64,000 bases of DNA from an uncultured Nioella sp. (GCA_947495575.1 CANLZL010000005.1:124001-188000); one strand, 5' to 3'. Shown: positions 46,044 to 55,031, numbered from the stretch's first letter. Notes: generated by a model not told the origin, from the letters alone. Numbers and translations are program-made.

Positions 46044-47801
46044 ATGTCCACATCTACCGACACCGGCTACCAGGTTCTGGCCCGCAAATACCGCCCGGCC
46101 AGTTTTGCCGACCTCATCGGTCAAGAGGCTATGGTAAGGACGCTGAAAAACGCTTTCGAGGCAGATCGGATTGCGCAAGCCTTTATTCTGACGGGCATTC
46201 GCGGCACCGGTAAGACCACAACAGCGCGGATCGTCGCCAAGGGCCTGAACTGCACTGGCCCCGATGGCGAGGGTGGCCCAACGACTGAACCCTGCGGCAC
46301 CTGCGACCACTGCGTCGCCATCGCAGAAGGACGCCACGTCGATGTGATCGAAATGGACGCCGCCAGCAATACCGGCGTTGGCGACATTCGCGAAATCATT
46401 GATTCCGTGCACTACCGCGCGGCCTCGGCCCGGTACAAAGTCTACATCATCGACGAAGTTCACATGCTATCGAACTCGGCCTTCAACGCTCTGTTGAAAA
46501 CGCTTGAGGAACCGCCCGCGCATGTAAAATTCATCTTCGCCACAACAGAAATCCGCAAAGTTCCGGTCACAGTGTTGAGCCGTTGCCAACGCTTTGATTT
46601 GCGTCGGATCGAACCGGAAGTGATGATCGCGCATCTGGGCAAAATTGCGGAACTGGAAAGCGCTCAGATCAATGAGGATGCACTGGCGCTGATCACTCGC
46701 GCCGCCGAAGGTTCCGTCCGTGACGCGATGAGCCTGATGGATCAGGCCATTTCGCATGGCGCCGGTGAAACCACAGCCGATCAGGTCCGCGCGATGCTTG
46801 GTTTGGCCGACCGTGGCCGTGTCATGGACCTGTTTGACAAGATTATGTCCGGCGAGGCCGCAGGTGCATTGGATGAGTTGTCGTCACAATATGCTGATGG
46901 TGCTGATCCCATGGCCGTTCTGCGCGATCTGGCCGAGGTCACCCATTGGCTCAGCGTGATCAACATCACGCCCGACGCGGCCAATGATCCCACGATCAGC
47001 CCCGATGAACGCACCCGTGGCCAAGCATTGGCCGCGAAACTGTCGATGCGGGTACTGGCCCGCACCTGGCAGATGTTGCTGAAGGCCATCGAAGAGGTTT
47101 CATTGGCCCCTAACGCCATGATGGCTGCCGAAATGGCGATCATTCGGCTGACCCATGTGGCTGACCTGCCGCCGCCCGCTGATCTTGTCCGCAAGTTGAA
47201 AGATGCGCCCCCTTCCGGCACTGCACCGCCCCCTCCCCCATCCGGGAGTGGATCAGCGTCGGGCGGCGGGCCATCGGCCTCAACCGGCGGCCCAAGGGCG
47301 TCGGTACCACGCGGGTCCGGCGGGGGCGCTGCAACAGCATTGGCTGCTGCCCCCGAAACGGCACTGGCGCATTACCAAACATTTGAAAGTATCGTTGCGC
47401 TGATCGAATCAAATCGCGACATCAAATTGCTTGTGGAAGTTAAGACGGGCGTTCGGCTGGTCTCTTACAGTCCGGGGCGCATCACGTTTCAACCCACGGA
47501 CCGCGCACCAAACGATCTTGCCCCGCGTCTGGCACAAAGCCTGAAAAACTGGACCGGCGTCAGGTGGGCCGTGACTCTGGCCAATGAAGGTGGTGGCGAA
47601 ACCATCGAAGAACAGGCGAATGCCAAGGCAAATGCGCTGAAGGCCGAAGCCCTGAAGCACCCGATGATGCAAGCGGTTCTGGCGGCATTTCCGACTGCAA
47701 CGATTTCCGAGATACGCAGCCGCGAAGAATTGGCCGCCGAGGCCGAGTTGGAGGCGCTGCCTGAAGTTGACGACGAATGGGATCCGTTCGAAGACGATTG
47801 A
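46044..47801 (+). CDS. dnaX: DNA polymerase III subunit gamma/tau
   Basis: This 585-residue clamp-loader subunit counts from ATG 46044; ten further codons upstream are open but lie outside the conserved start YQVLARKYRP. Walker A is GIRGTGKTTTAR near residue 50, the zinc module uses cysteines from LNCTGP to CGTCDHC, and Walker B with sensor is IIDEVHMLS. Domain III is followed by a Pro/Gly/Ser-rich linker (near 400-440) and the tau C-terminal domain, ending acidic. No strong A-rich slippery site for a short gamma product was seen. It leads the dnaX-ybaB-recR operon. Confidence 0.95.
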   Translation: MSTSTDTGYQVLARKYRPASFADLIGQEAMVRTLKNAFEADRIAQAFILTGIRGTGKTTTARIVAKGLNCTGPDGEGGPTTEPCGTCDHCVAIAEGRHVDVIEMDAASNTGVGDIREIIDSVHYRAASARYKVYIIDEVHMLSNSAFNALLKTLEEPPAHVKFIFATTEIRKVPVTVLSRCQRFDLRRIEPEVMIAHLGKIAELESAQINEDALALITRAAEGSVRDAMSLMDQAISHGAGETTADQVRAMLGLADRGRVMDLFDKIMSGEAAGALDELSSQYADGADPMAVLRDLAEVTHWLSVINITPDAANDPTISPDERTRGQALAAKLSMRVLARTWQMLLKAIEEVSLAPNAMMAAEMAIIRLTHVADLPPPADLVRKLKDAPPSGTAPPPPPSGSGSASGGGPSASTGGPRASVPRGSGGGAATALAAAPETALAHYQTFESIVALIESNRDIKLLVEVKTGVRLVSYSPGRITFQPTDRAPNDLAPRLAQSLKNWTGVRWAVTLANEGGGETIEEQANAKANALKAEALKHPMMQAVLAAFPTATISEIRSREELAAEAELEALPEVDDEWDPFEDD

Positions 47802-47884
47802 ACGCGGACGCCTTGTTTGTTGAGAATTGCGCCCGTATCTAGTGGCTGAACAGATAAGTTATGACCCCCAAAAGGAGGGATGAG

Positions 47885-48229
47885 ATGCTGAAAGGTTTGG
47901 GCCAGCTTGGCGATATGGCCAAGATTATGAAACAGGCACAGGAGATGCAGGGCAAAATGGCCGAGATGCAGGAAGCATTGGCGACCATGACCGTTGAGGG
48001 CGAATCCGGCGCGGGGCTGGTGCGCGCCACGGCCACCTGCAAGGGCGAACTGACGGGTCTCAACATTGACCCGACCATCTTTGACCCGAATGAAAAAGAT
48101 GTGGTTGAAGATCTGATTTTGGCTGCCATCAAGGATGCGCAATCAAAAGCAGCCGAAAAATCGCAAAGCGAAATGGCAAAACTGACCGAAGGGCTGAACC
48201 TGCCTGCCGGAATGAACCTGCCCTTCTGA
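47885..48229 (+). CDS. YbaB/EbfC family nucleoid-associated protein
   Basis: This 114-residue protein starts at ATG 47885 behind an AAAGGAGGG site (47870-47878). An N-terminal helical hairpin ([19 protein letters not shown]) and a short beta core ([19 protein letters not shown]) are typical. It binds DNA as a dimer and is regularly encoded between dnaX and recR, as here, though its exact role is unsettled. Confidence 0.93.
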   Translation: MLKGLGQLGDMAKIMKQAQEMQGKMAEMQEALATMTVEGESGAGLVRATATCKGELTGLNIDPTIFDPNEKDVVEDLILAAIKDAQSKAAEKSQSEMAKLTEGLNLPAGMNLPF

Positions 48230-48231
48230 TC

Positions 48232-48831
48232 TTGTCAGACAGCACCGCCGATATCGAGGCCCTGATTGAAATCATGGCCAAACTGCCGGGGCTGGGCCCC
48301 CGCTCGGCGCGACGCGCGGTGCTTCATCTGATCAAGAAACGCGCGCCGCTGATGACGCCATTGGCCGACGTCATGACACATGTCGCTGCCACGGCGCGAG
48401 AATGCCTGAATTGTGGCAATATCGGCACGACCGATATCTGCGATATTTGCAGCAGCGAAAAACGCGCAAATGGCCAGATCTGCGTGGTAGAGGATGTGGC
48501 TGACCTTTGGGCGATGGAGCGCGGACAGGTCTTTTCCGGGCGTTACCACGTCTTGGGCGGCACCCTTTCTGCGCTTGATGCCGTCGGCCCGGAAGACCTG
48601 CGTATTCCGCGCCTTTTGGCACGGGTATCAGAGGACGGAATCAGTGAAGTGATCCTGGCTTTGAATGCCACCGTCGATGGCCAGACCACCGCCCATTACA
48701 TTGCAGGTGAATTGCACGGGCGCGGCGTCACCGTAACCTCTTTGGCACAAGGCGTTCCGGTGGGCGGCGAGCTGGACTATCTTGACGACGGCACGATCTC
48801 TGCCGCGTTGCGCGCCCGGAAATCCTTTTGA
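48232..48831 (+). CDS. recR: Recombination protein RecR
   Basis: This 199-residue DNA repair protein acts with RecF/RecO to load RecA at gaps. The start is a TTG two bases after the ybaB stop. The helix-hairpin-helix region is [16 protein letters not shown], the C4 zinc finger is CLNCGN to CDIC near residues 57-72, and the Toprim domain contains [13 protein letters not shown]. The C-terminal [14 protein letters not shown] is the conserved end region. Length is normal. Confidence 0.95.
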   Translation: MSDSTADIEALIEIMAKLPGLGPRSARRAVLHLIKKRAPLMTPLADVMTHVAATARECLNCGNIGTTDICDICSSEKRANGQICVVEDVADLWAMERGQVFSGRYHVLGGTLSALDAVGPEDLRIPRLLARVSEDGISEVILALNATVDGQTTAHYIAGELHGRGVTVTSLAQGVPVGGELDYLDDGTISAALRARKSF

Positions 48832-48857
48832 TCCTAATCCAATTGCGCCGCTGACGC

Positions 48858-48959
48858 GGCAAGACTTCTGGCACTACGTGCAGGGTCGGCGCCTTTGATG
48901 ATTGCTGCGTTCCGGTCTGAAGGACCTTGCCCGCCGAAAGATTTGACACGTCCGGCGGG
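48858..48959. other. Intergenic region with several hairpins, possible structured RNA
   Basis: A closing stem GGCAAG/CTTGCC (48858-48863 with 48926-48931) encloses GCAC-TAC-GTGC (48871-48881) and GGTC-TGAAG-GACC (48914-48926, sharing one base with the closing stem). A separate stem CCCGCCG/CGGCGGG spans 48930-48959. It lies between the converging recR and RNase T2 genes. No known RNA family was matched by eye. Confidence 0.3.
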
Positions 48960-48997
48960 AATATTTCGATCAGGAAACACTCACCTGGAGAAAGGTC

Positions 48998-49630
48998 TTA
49001 GCGCAGGGGCGCAAAGAGTGCGTCGGTCAGGGAACAATCACGGGACACGTCGCGACCACACTCAATCGGCTCCAATTCACGTGACAGGCAAATGCGCACT
49101 TCCTGAATGCGGCGATCGCGGCAGGTGACGGTCATCATGTCGTCGCTAAGCTCCGGGTTTTCTTCCAAAAACGCCTCTTCGATCACCTCGGCTGGCACGC
49201 GTACCGGTTGTTCCAACTGCCGCAGCAATGCCGGTCGGTTTACGCGCTCATAGGCCAGACGCGACAAGGTGTAGTAATCATCCGACGATAGGCCCGAACA
49301 GGTGCCATGCTTGTTCCATTGGTGCCACGCCAATCCCGACGACCCCATGATATCGACCATCGCCTCGGTTTCCCGCCGCGAAGGGTTTCGTTCGAGGGTC
49401 GGACAATAGCTGGGCCAACCATCGTCATATTGCGGCCAAAGCCCGTGCAGGGTGAACCCGTACCCTTGCCCATCATCGCATTGGGGTGATCCGCGATCAT
49501 CGCCTTCAATGGCGCACCATGTTGGTGTCCAGCTCAGCGACAGGACGTAATAATCGAAATCTCCTGCGGCTTCGCCCTCTGCAAAAGCTGCGCTGGCCAG
49601 TGCCAGCCATACCAATCCTGCCCGTATCAT
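48998..49630 (-). CDS. Ribonuclease T2 family protein
   Basis: This 210-residue exported RNase has a signal peptide (MIRAGLVWLALASAAFAEGE, cleaved near residue 17). The two conserved active sites are visible: CAS1 in FTLHGLWPQYDDG near residue 60 and CAS2 in WHQWNKHGTCSG near 102, each with the catalytic histidine. Several cysteines are available for disulphides. It cleaves single-stranded RNA to 2',3'-cyclic products in the periplasm, and such products are possible substrates for the phosphodiesterase encoded at 37780-39630. It is a single gene. Confidence 0.93.
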   Translation of the reverse strand: MIRAGLVWLALASAAFAEGEAAGDFDYYVLSLSWTPTWCAIEGDDRGSPQCDDGQGYGFTLHGLWPQYDDGWPSYCPTLERNPSRRETEAMVDIMGSSGLAWHQWNKHGTCSGLSSDDYYTLSRLAYERVNRPALLRQLEQPVRVPAEVIEEAFLEENPELSDDMMTVTCRDRRIQEVRICLSRELEPIECGRDVSRDCSLTDALFAPLR

Positions 49631-49765
49631 TTGCCCTTCCCCTTTTGGCCTTATCCCCTTATATAGCGCTCAACCTCCCTTACAATGAGGATACGCCGCG
49701 GCCCCGACCCGGCGAGCCGATTTCCGGCGCCGAGGGAGATATGCTTTGTCGAAGGAGCCTTAGAC

Positions 49766-50524
49766 ATGAACAAACCGATCATGGCCAAAGCCACCGCCGT
49801 CTGGTTGGTCGATAACACCACGCTCAGCTTCAAGCAGATCGGTGATTTCTGTGGTCTGCACGAACTGGAAGTTCAGGGTATCGCGGACGGTGACGTCGCG
49901 GCCGGCGTGAAAGGGTTCGACCCGATTGCAAACAATCAGCTGACCCAGGAAGAAATCGACGCCGCCGAAAAGAACAAGGCTTACAAGCTGAAGCTCAAGT
50001 TCAATCCGGCCGCCGTTGGCGAAGAAAAGCGTCGAGGCCCGCGTTATACGCCGCTCTCCAAGCGTCAGGACCGTCCGAACTCGATCCTGTGGCTGGTGAA
50101 ATTCCATCCAGAACTGACGGATGGCCAGATTGCCAAACTGGTGGGCACCACCAAACCGACGATCCAGTCGATCCGTGAGCGCACCCATTGGAATATCTCG
50201 AACATGCAGCCGATTGACCCAGTGGCCCTTGGCCTCTGCAAACAATCCGAGCTGGATGCCGTGGTACAAAAGGCCGCCGCGAAAATCGCCCGCGAAGGTG
50301 GCGGCATGACCGATGACGAACGTCGCAAGTTGGTTTCGACCGAGACATCGCTTGGCATGGAAGCCGAACCCAAGATTCCGACCTCCATTTCCGGGCTTGA
50401 AACCTTCTCTCTCTCCGAAACACCCGAAGAGGAGAAGGAAGAAGAAAAATCCGTGGCCGATGCTGATAGTTTCTTCAATCTGCCATCCGGTTCGGATGAT
50501 GAGGATGATGACGATCAATCCTGA
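49766..50524 (+). CDS. trcR: Cell-cycle transcriptional regulator TrcR (DUF1013)
   Basis: This 252-residue protein starts at ATG 49766 with GAAGGAG upstream; the earlier open frame is non-conserved. Residues 1-60 begin MNKPIMAKATAVWLVDNTTL and contain a helix-turn-helix-like FKQIGDFCGLHELEV. A second HTH-like region is DGQIAKLVGTTKPTIQSI near residue 130. An acidic tail follows. DUF1013 is restricted to alphaproteobacteria, and TrcR is reported as a conserved cell-cycle regulator. It is a single gene with a strong terminator. Confidence 0.88.
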   Translation: MNKPIMAKATAVWLVDNTTLSFKQIGDFCGLHELEVQGIADGDVAAGVKGFDPIANNQLTQEEIDAAEKNKAYKLKLKFNPAAVGEEKRRGPRYTPLSKRQDRPNSILWLVKFHPELTDGQIAKLVGTTKPTIQSIRERTHWNISNMQPIDPVALGLCKQSELDAVVQKAAAKIAREGGGMTDDERRKLVSTETSLGMEAEPKIPTSISGLETFSLSETPEEEKEEEKSVADADSFFNLPSGSDDEDDDDQS

Positions 50525-50554
50525 TCATCGATAAACCAAAGAAATGAGGCCCTC

Positions 50555-50582
50555 CCCCGGCAGCCCCGCTGCCGGGGTTTTT
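50555..50582 (+). terminator. Terminator of trcR
   Basis: A perfect 9-bp stem CCCCGGCAG/CTGCCGGGG (50555-50563 with 50569-50577) is followed by TTTTTC. Confidence 0.93.
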
Positions 50583-50641
50583 CTTTGCCCAAACGACAAT
50601 GGCCGTTAAACTTTGATCATTGATTGATGGAGGTTTTTTTG

Positions 50642-51220
50642 ATGGCGCGAATTTTGTCGGTTTTGTTTTTTGTTTTCCTGGCGGCCCCGGTGGTTGCGGA
50701 TGATATTTTCTGCGAACAGCCCTGGTTTACCCGCAATCTTATCTTTGACCGTGCAGGACATTGCTTCGATTCCGCTCTTGGTATGGCGCTATTTGACAAT
50801 TCTGATTGTACGCCGGGTCAGTTGGATATGCCCGAACGTGATCAGGCTGCCGTGGCCATGATCCGTGAATTGGAACAGGTGCAAGCCTGTTCAATTGATA
50901 CATCGCGGACCACGTTGGAGCATCTTTCATCGTTCGAGTACCTGCGCCAGATGGATGTAATCCCGATACCAGTTGAACATGAAAGCGGCTGCATCGGATA
51001 TCTGGGAGAGGCGCTTTCACTCCGTACGGGCCCCAGCAACAGCGCGCTTCATTTGGATGCCACCATTCAAACGGGCATGGATATCCTTTTTGGACACCTC
51101 GCCGAAGGGGATTGGGATTTTGTCACAGTCTACTCTGATAATTGGGAGACCGGCCCGCTGGCTCATGGTTGGACGCGCATTGGCGGCCACCCCCCGGAAT
51201 GCCGCCAATATGCGGGTTAA
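50642..51220 (+). CDS. DUF4453 (YARHG-like) secreted protein
   Basis: This 192-residue protein counts from ATG 50642, eight bases after GGAGG (50629-50633); earlier TTG 50624 and ATG 50627 lie before that site. The signal peptide is MARILSVLFFVFLAAPVVAD. Mature residues begin with CEQPWFTRNLIFDRAGHCF and FDNSDC, a YARHG-like pattern (peptidoglycan-associated in other proteins) found in the Rhodobacteraceae family DUF4453. The C-terminal half has an SH3-like look (GEALSLRTGPSNS). It is probably a periplasmic protein of unknown function. It overlaps the converging MarR gene by 4 bp. Confidence 0.72.
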   Translation: MARILSVLFFVFLAAPVVADDIFCEQPWFTRNLIFDRAGHCFDSALGMALFDNSDCTPGQLDMPERDQAAVAMIRELEQVQACSIDTSRTTLEHLSSFEYLRQMDVIPIPVEHESGCIGYLGEALSLRTGPSNSALHLDATIQTGMDILFGHLAEGDWDFVTVYSDNWETGPLAHGWTRIGGHPPECRQYAG

Positions 51221-51678
51221 CCCTCGGGGTTCTGTTTTGACATTTCTGCATTGAGCGCGCTCAGCACCTTGTAAAATGCAGCGATTTCCTCCTCCGAGAA
51301 TTGTTCGGAGAAGGATGCAATCGTTGCGCTTTCCCGTTTGCGGATCGCATGAATGATCGCCCTGCTTTCGGGTGTCAGCCCATAGAATTTGGACGTCCGG
51401 TGGTTTGGGTTTTCTTCTGTTTTGACCAATCCGCTGGCCAGAAGCTCTTTCAACTCGCGGCCAACGAATTGTCTGGTCACGTCCATTTTCTTGGTAATCT
51501 CAGGCGCCGTCGCCGGCCCTAAGGCCAAAAGCACCTCAAGGATAGCGCGCTGCCCGACACTAACGCCGGTGCCTGTCAGATCAGCCTCGACCCGCGCGGT
51601 GATGTTGCGCAGCAACGGCCGCGTCATCTGGATGCCAGCATAAAGTTTTTCAGGTGGTGAAAGGTCATCGTCGGACAT
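51217..51678 (-). CDS. MarR family transcriptional regulator
   Basis: This 153-residue winged-helix repressor counts from ATG 51678; twelve upstream codons are open but not family-like. The DNA-binding domain spans about residues 45-110: GQRAILEVLLALGPATAPEI, then KKMDVTRQFVGRELKELLASG (recognition helix) and the wing with ENPNHRTSKFYGLT. It likely controls its own gene and the divergent DUF1992 gene through a palindrome at 51726-51740. The ligand is unknown. Confidence 0.9.
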   Translation of the reverse strand: MSDDDLSPPEKLYAGIQMTRPLLRNITARVEADLTGTGVSVGQRAILEVLLALGPATAPEITKKMDVTRQFVGRELKELLASGLVKTEENPNHRTSKFYGLTPESRAIIHAIRKRESATIASFSEQFSEEEIAAFYKVLSALNAEMSKQNPEG

Positions 51679-51725
51679 GGGTCTGTGATGCCACGGAGGC
51701 TGAACCCTGTCCACAACCGCAATAC

Positions 51726-51740
51726 GTCAACTGAGTTGAC
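51726..51740. promoter_or_regulatory. Palindrome in the MarR-DUF1992 intergenic region, candidate MarR operator
   Basis: GTCAAC-TGA-GTTGAC is a perfect 6-3-6 inverted repeat placed near the middle of the 115-bp divergent region. Size and symmetry fit MarR sites. Confidence 0.6.
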
Positions 51741-51793
51741 AGTTTGACCCAGGCGTGATAGTTGGAACCATGTCAAAGTGAAAGGAACTTTGC

Positions 51794-52114
51794 GTGAAAT
51801 GGGGTAGCCTGGCCGAACACCAGATCCAAAAGGCCCAGGCAACAGGGCAATTGGACAACCTGAAGGGGGCGGGAAAGCCGCTAAATGCGCGGTCTGGGAA
51901 TGACTCGGATGCCGCAGGTTTGCGCATTATGGCTGAGGCAGGCGTGTTGCCACGTGAATTCGAACTGAAAAAGGCCGTGGATGCACAGTTGGATATTCTG
52001 AAATCTACCCACGATCCCGCCGCACGCAAAGCTGAAATGGCCAAACTTGCCGACCTGCAATTGCGCTTGTCGATTGAGCAAGAAGCCCGCAGGAAATTCT
52101 ACCGGACAAGTTGA
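51794..52114 (+). CDS. DUF1992 (DnaJ homologue subfamily C member 28-like) protein
   Basis: This 106-residue protein has the DUF1992 pattern: LAEHQIQKAQATGQLDNLKGAGKPL at the N-terminus (quoted in parts: AEHQIQKAQATGQ and NLKGAGKPLN), then RIMAEAGVLPREFELKK and a helical C-terminus. E. coli YhdN-type relatives have no defined function. It is divergent from the MarR gene and might be its target. Confidence 0.85.
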   Translation: MKWGSLAEHQIQKAQATGQLDNLKGAGKPLNARSGNDSDAAGLRIMAEAGVLPREFELKKAVDAQLDILKSTHDPAARKAEMAKLADLQLRLSIEQEARRKFYRTS

Positions 52115-52144
52115 TATCAATCCCCACGCATTGCGCCCAAGTCG

Positions 52145-52690
52145 TCAATGCGTTGGTTCGACCTCTTTTGGTTCGATCGCTTGCTGACCTTCTCGCGTTT
52201 TCCATTTCGCGTGAAACAAGTCGCAAAACGCATCGTCATAGCCGCGCGGAAATATGTGCTTTTTAATGAAATCACGATCATCGAACAGCAGCGCGGCCTG
52301 ATTTGATATCTCTCGGTCGACATCTGCGTTCGTTATTAGATCACTCTTTTGCGCGATCCACATATTGTAGGGAACGTTCAACTTGATGAAATAGATGCAC
52401 ATCTTTTTCACTTCCAACGTCGTCAATCCGTCATGCAGATGGTTTTCGGCCTCGAGCCTCTGCAGCTCCTCATCGGCCAAAACGGCAAGGTTGTAGTCGC
52501 GCCAGTCACTTTGCGCGCTGCGCGTCACCGAATTTCGTTCAGATTTCCGGGTCCAGTTAAAGACGAGGATAGCCAGCGCCAGAGTGGCCCCTGCTCCAAG
52601 GGCGTTGATGCCAAGGGAAATCCAATCAATGATCGACTGCTGCATTTGGCCGGTCCTGTTTATATCGCGTGGCGCAATTTGATCGCCCAT
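52145..52690 (-). CDS. Hypothetical membrane protein
   Basis: This protein is not recognised. It has up to 181 residues; a later ATG at 52645 (MQQSIIDW) may be the true start. One membrane helix spans about residues 26-46 (LGINALGAGATLALAILVF), followed by a soluble, helical, charged region of 130 residues with DWRDYNLAVLADEELQRLE. The topology suggests a cytoplasmic tail. It lies 24 bp downstream of the SDR gene on the same strand. Confidence 0.6.
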   Translation of the reverse strand: MGDQIAPRDINRTGQMQQSIIDWISLGINALGAGATLALAILVFNWTRKSERNSVTRSAQSDWRDYNLAVLADEELQRLEAENHLHDGLTTLEVKKMCIYFIKLNVPYNMWIAQKSDLITNADVDREISNQAALLFDDRDFIKKHIFPRGYDDAFCDLFHAKWKTREGQQAIEPKEVEPTH

Positions 52691-52714
52691 AAAGACAGGT
52701 TGGACAGAGAAAAA

Positions 52715-53524
52715 TCAATGCGCGGCGGTGCCAACGTTATCAACCAATGTCCTGCCGCCATCGACGGTGATCACCTCACCCGTGATGAAAGCCGCACCAT
52801 CCGAGCAAAGGAACTGGACAGCGCCGGTTACTTCACGGGCCGAAGCGATACGCCCAAGCGGCGTGCATCCTTTAATGTCGGTTCTGAGACCCCGGTCATC
52901 TTTGAGGGATTCCTTCAGGCTGTTTGACATGAGCGACCCAAAGGCCACTCCGTTCACTCTGATGCGATGCTGCGCCAGAGCAACTGATAAGCTGCGCGTG
53001 ATCTGATCCTGAGCGGCCGTCGAAACAGAATAAGCCAGAATCTCAGGATGAGTACGACGGGCCGCGATAGACGACAGGTTTACGATTGATCCAATCGGCC
53101 CGTCTTCTACCCCGTCTTCTTCGGCCTGAATGATCATCCGCTTGGCCACGGCCTGGCTTAACCGCAACGAGCTATAAGCGTTTTGCTCCATCAACATGTC
53201 AAAGACATCATCGGATGGATCCAACGGATCGTTCGTGGCAAATTGGCGAGCCGCATTGACAAGAATATCAACTCGGTCAAACGCATCGATGGTTGCCGAC
53301 AGCAGGTTTGCAATTGTCAGCTTTTCGCGCAGATCGCCTGCGTAGTATTGCGCCTGCCCCCGTTCTTGTGCGGCCTGCGTCACCTCATGGGCCAATGCCT
53401 CCTCATCCCGGTCGGCCAGCATTACATTGGCGCCTTGCTCGTAAAAGTGCCGGGCAATGGCCAAGCCAACGCCCTTTGCCGCACCGGTGATGATTGCTGT
53501 CTTACCTTGGATCGAGAGCGACAT
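52715..53524 (-). CDS. SDR family oxidoreductase lacking the catalytic lysine
   Basis: This 269-residue protein has a classical SDR fold: TGAAKGVG near residues 13-20, MLADRDEE (NAD-type acid) near 35, NAA in place of NNAG near 90, and Ser151/Ser152 in IVNLSS. The catalytic YxxxK motif reads Y165-S-V-S-T169, so the lysine is replaced by threonine (ACG; at least two base changes from a lysine codon). The C-terminal ITGEVITVDGG is normal. Reduced or altered activity, or a binding role, is possible. The substrate is unknown. It lies 20 bp downstream of the methyltransferase gene on the same strand. Confidence 0.85.
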   Translation of the reverse strand: MSLSIQGKTAIITGAAKGVGLAIARHFYEQGANVMLADRDEEALAHEVTQAAQERGQAQYYAGDLREKLTIANLLSATIDAFDRVDILVNAARQFATNDPLDPSDDVFDMLMEQNAYSSLRLSQAVAKRMIIQAEEDGVEDGPIGSIVNLSSIAARRTHPEILAYSVSTAAQDQITRSLSVALAQHRIRVNGVAFGSLMSNSLKESLKDDRGLRTDIKGCTPLGRIASAREVTGAVQFLCSDGAAFITGEVITVDGGRTLVDNVGTAAH

Positions 53525-53544
53525 GGCGCTGTCTCCTTTGGATA

Positions 53545-54549
53545 TCAGCGCCGCTTGGCGCCTTTGATGGGCTTGGCAGCCTCATAGAGTTTATAACCAC
53601 CCATTTCGGCCAGCAACTTGCCCGTTGCAAAATGCTGTTTCAACGTCGGTTCATAGGGAAGGTGCCGATTGGCAACCATGTAAAACCGTCCGGACGGTTT
53701 CAGCATCCGGGCCGCCGACGCAATAAAGGCCTGACCCAATGCCGGATCAGCGGCGCGTCCGGTATGAAAAGGCGGGTTGGACAAAACGGCGTCGTAAAGC
53801 GCCTCCGGTTCAAACGCCGTCGCATCTGCCCAGTGAAAGCCCGCGCGCGGATCTTCAACATTGACCTGCGCCAGTTCCAGCGCGGAATATTCCGCCTCGA
53901 TCAGGTCATAGGCCGTAATGCCAGGCTGTTCCGGCAACAAGACCGCAGGCAGGTATCCCCAGCCTGCGCCAAGGTCAGCCACACGGCCCTTCATCTGCGG
54001 AACAAGTGCCGACAGGATTTCGGACCCGGCATCCGGCCCATCAGGTGAGAACATGCCAGGCGCGGTCAGAAACCCGTCTTCCGTCTCAGATGGAGGAGCC
54101 AGCCAATCGACGATTCCTTCTGTGACTGTGTCAGGGCGCGTGAACCAGAAAAGCTTGCCATGCGATTTCGACATCGTGCCATCGACAGGCAACAGTTTTT
54201 TCACTGCTTTCAGGATAGACTCGATGCCTTCGGTCTTTTGCCCGTCCACCGCGATGACGCCGCCGGGCACAACATGACCGCAAGCCTCTGCAATTAATGA
54301 CAGCGTCTCGGCTTTGGATTTCACGATCTGGATCAGGGCGGCGTCGAATTCACCTTCGGCCTCAACTGATACATCAATTCCACGGTCCGACAGGCGCGCG
54401 TGATCGGGCAAAAACCCCTGTACGGCACTCACCTGCCCCAAATGACTGTAATCGGCATCGCCGCGGGCTCGCAGCACCAGTGTCCGGGCCGCATCGGGCC
54501 AGATCATGTCGCCGTTTTCCAGCGCGAGGGACCAACGATTTTGGATCAT
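53545..54549 (-). CDS. Class I methyltransferase, RsmC-like (16S rRNA guanine-N2)
   Basis: This 334-residue protein has two tandem methyltransferase-like domains. The N-terminal half is degenerate. The C-terminal half has the SAM motif VADLGAGWGYLP near residue 190 and the catalytic NPPFH in VLSNPPFHTG near 258. This pattern matches RsmC/RlmG enzymes, which methylate guanine N2 in rRNA (G1207 in E. coli 16S). The exact target here is not provable from sequence. Confidence 0.85.
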   Translation of the reverse strand: MIQNRWSLALENGDMIWPDAARTLVLRARGDADYSHLGQVSAVQGFLPDHARLSDRGIDVSVEAEGEFDAALIQIVKSKAETLSLIAEACGHVVPGGVIAVDGQKTEGIESILKAVKKLLPVDGTMSKSHGKLFWFTRPDTVTEGIVDWLAPPSETEDGFLTAPGMFSPDGPDAGSEILSALVPQMKGRVADLGAGWGYLPAVLLPEQPGITAYDLIEAEYSALELAQVNVEDPRAGFHWADATAFEPEALYDAVLSNPPFHTGRAADPALGQAFIASAARMLKPSGRFYMVANRHLPYEPTLKQHFATGKLLAEMGGYKLYEAAKPIKGAKRR

Positions 54550-54577
54550 GATGAGGTCAGGGCAAAGCCGCGCGGCC

Positions 54578-54922
54578 TTACTCCTCTTTCTCCATCGTGC
54601 ATTGCAGGGGATGTTGATTGCGGCGCGCGAAATCCATCACCTGCGCCACCTTGGTCTCAGCAATTTCAAACGAGAAAACCCCAACCACGGCAACGCCCTT
54701 TTTGTGAACGGTCAACATGATCTCAACCGCCTGGCCATGTGTGATGCCAAAGAAACGCTCCAGCACATGCACCACAAATTCCATCGGGGTGTAATCGTCA
54801 TTCAACAGCAGCACCTTATACAGCGGCGGGCGCTGTGTTTTGGGCTTGGTCTGAGTCAGAATATCGGTCTCATCTTCCGAGCCCGGTTTGTCTGCCAGAT
54901 ATGTTGGATTGAGTTTTGCCAT
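54578..54922 (-). CDS. clpS: ATP-dependent Clp protease adaptor ClpS
   Basis: This 114-residue adaptor counts from ATG 54922; a GTG at 54964 would add 14 residues. An extended N-terminal tail precedes the ClpS core with [23 protein letters not shown], the N-degron-binding signature, and [20 protein letters not shown]. It delivers N-end-rule substrates to ClpAP. ClpA is not in the window. It is divergent from the HAD gene. Confidence 0.95.
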   Translation of the reverse strand: MAKLNPTYLADKPGSEDETDILTQTKPKTQRPPLYKVLLLNDDYTPMEFVVHVLERFFGITHGQAVEIMLTVHKKGVAVVGVFSFEIAETKVAQVMDFARRNQHPLQCTMEKEE

Positions 54923-55031
54923 CACGTGGTTTGTCAAACTGCCGTAAGTTTTGCTGGAGGACACTATATAATCCGCTGCATCTGTCAGAAAAGGGGGCGA
55001 ATGTCACGTCTGATGGATATTGGAGGTCAGA

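Noticed and set aside
46044-47801. Programmed frameshift in dnaX giving a short gamma subunit
   Set aside because: No A-rich slippery heptamer followed by a hairpin was found in the linker region.
48880-48930. Second SRP RNA on the minus strand
   Set aside because: The CAG-GGAA-AGCA pattern lacks the canonical pairs around the tetraloop, and a complete SRP RNA is already present at 41415-41514.
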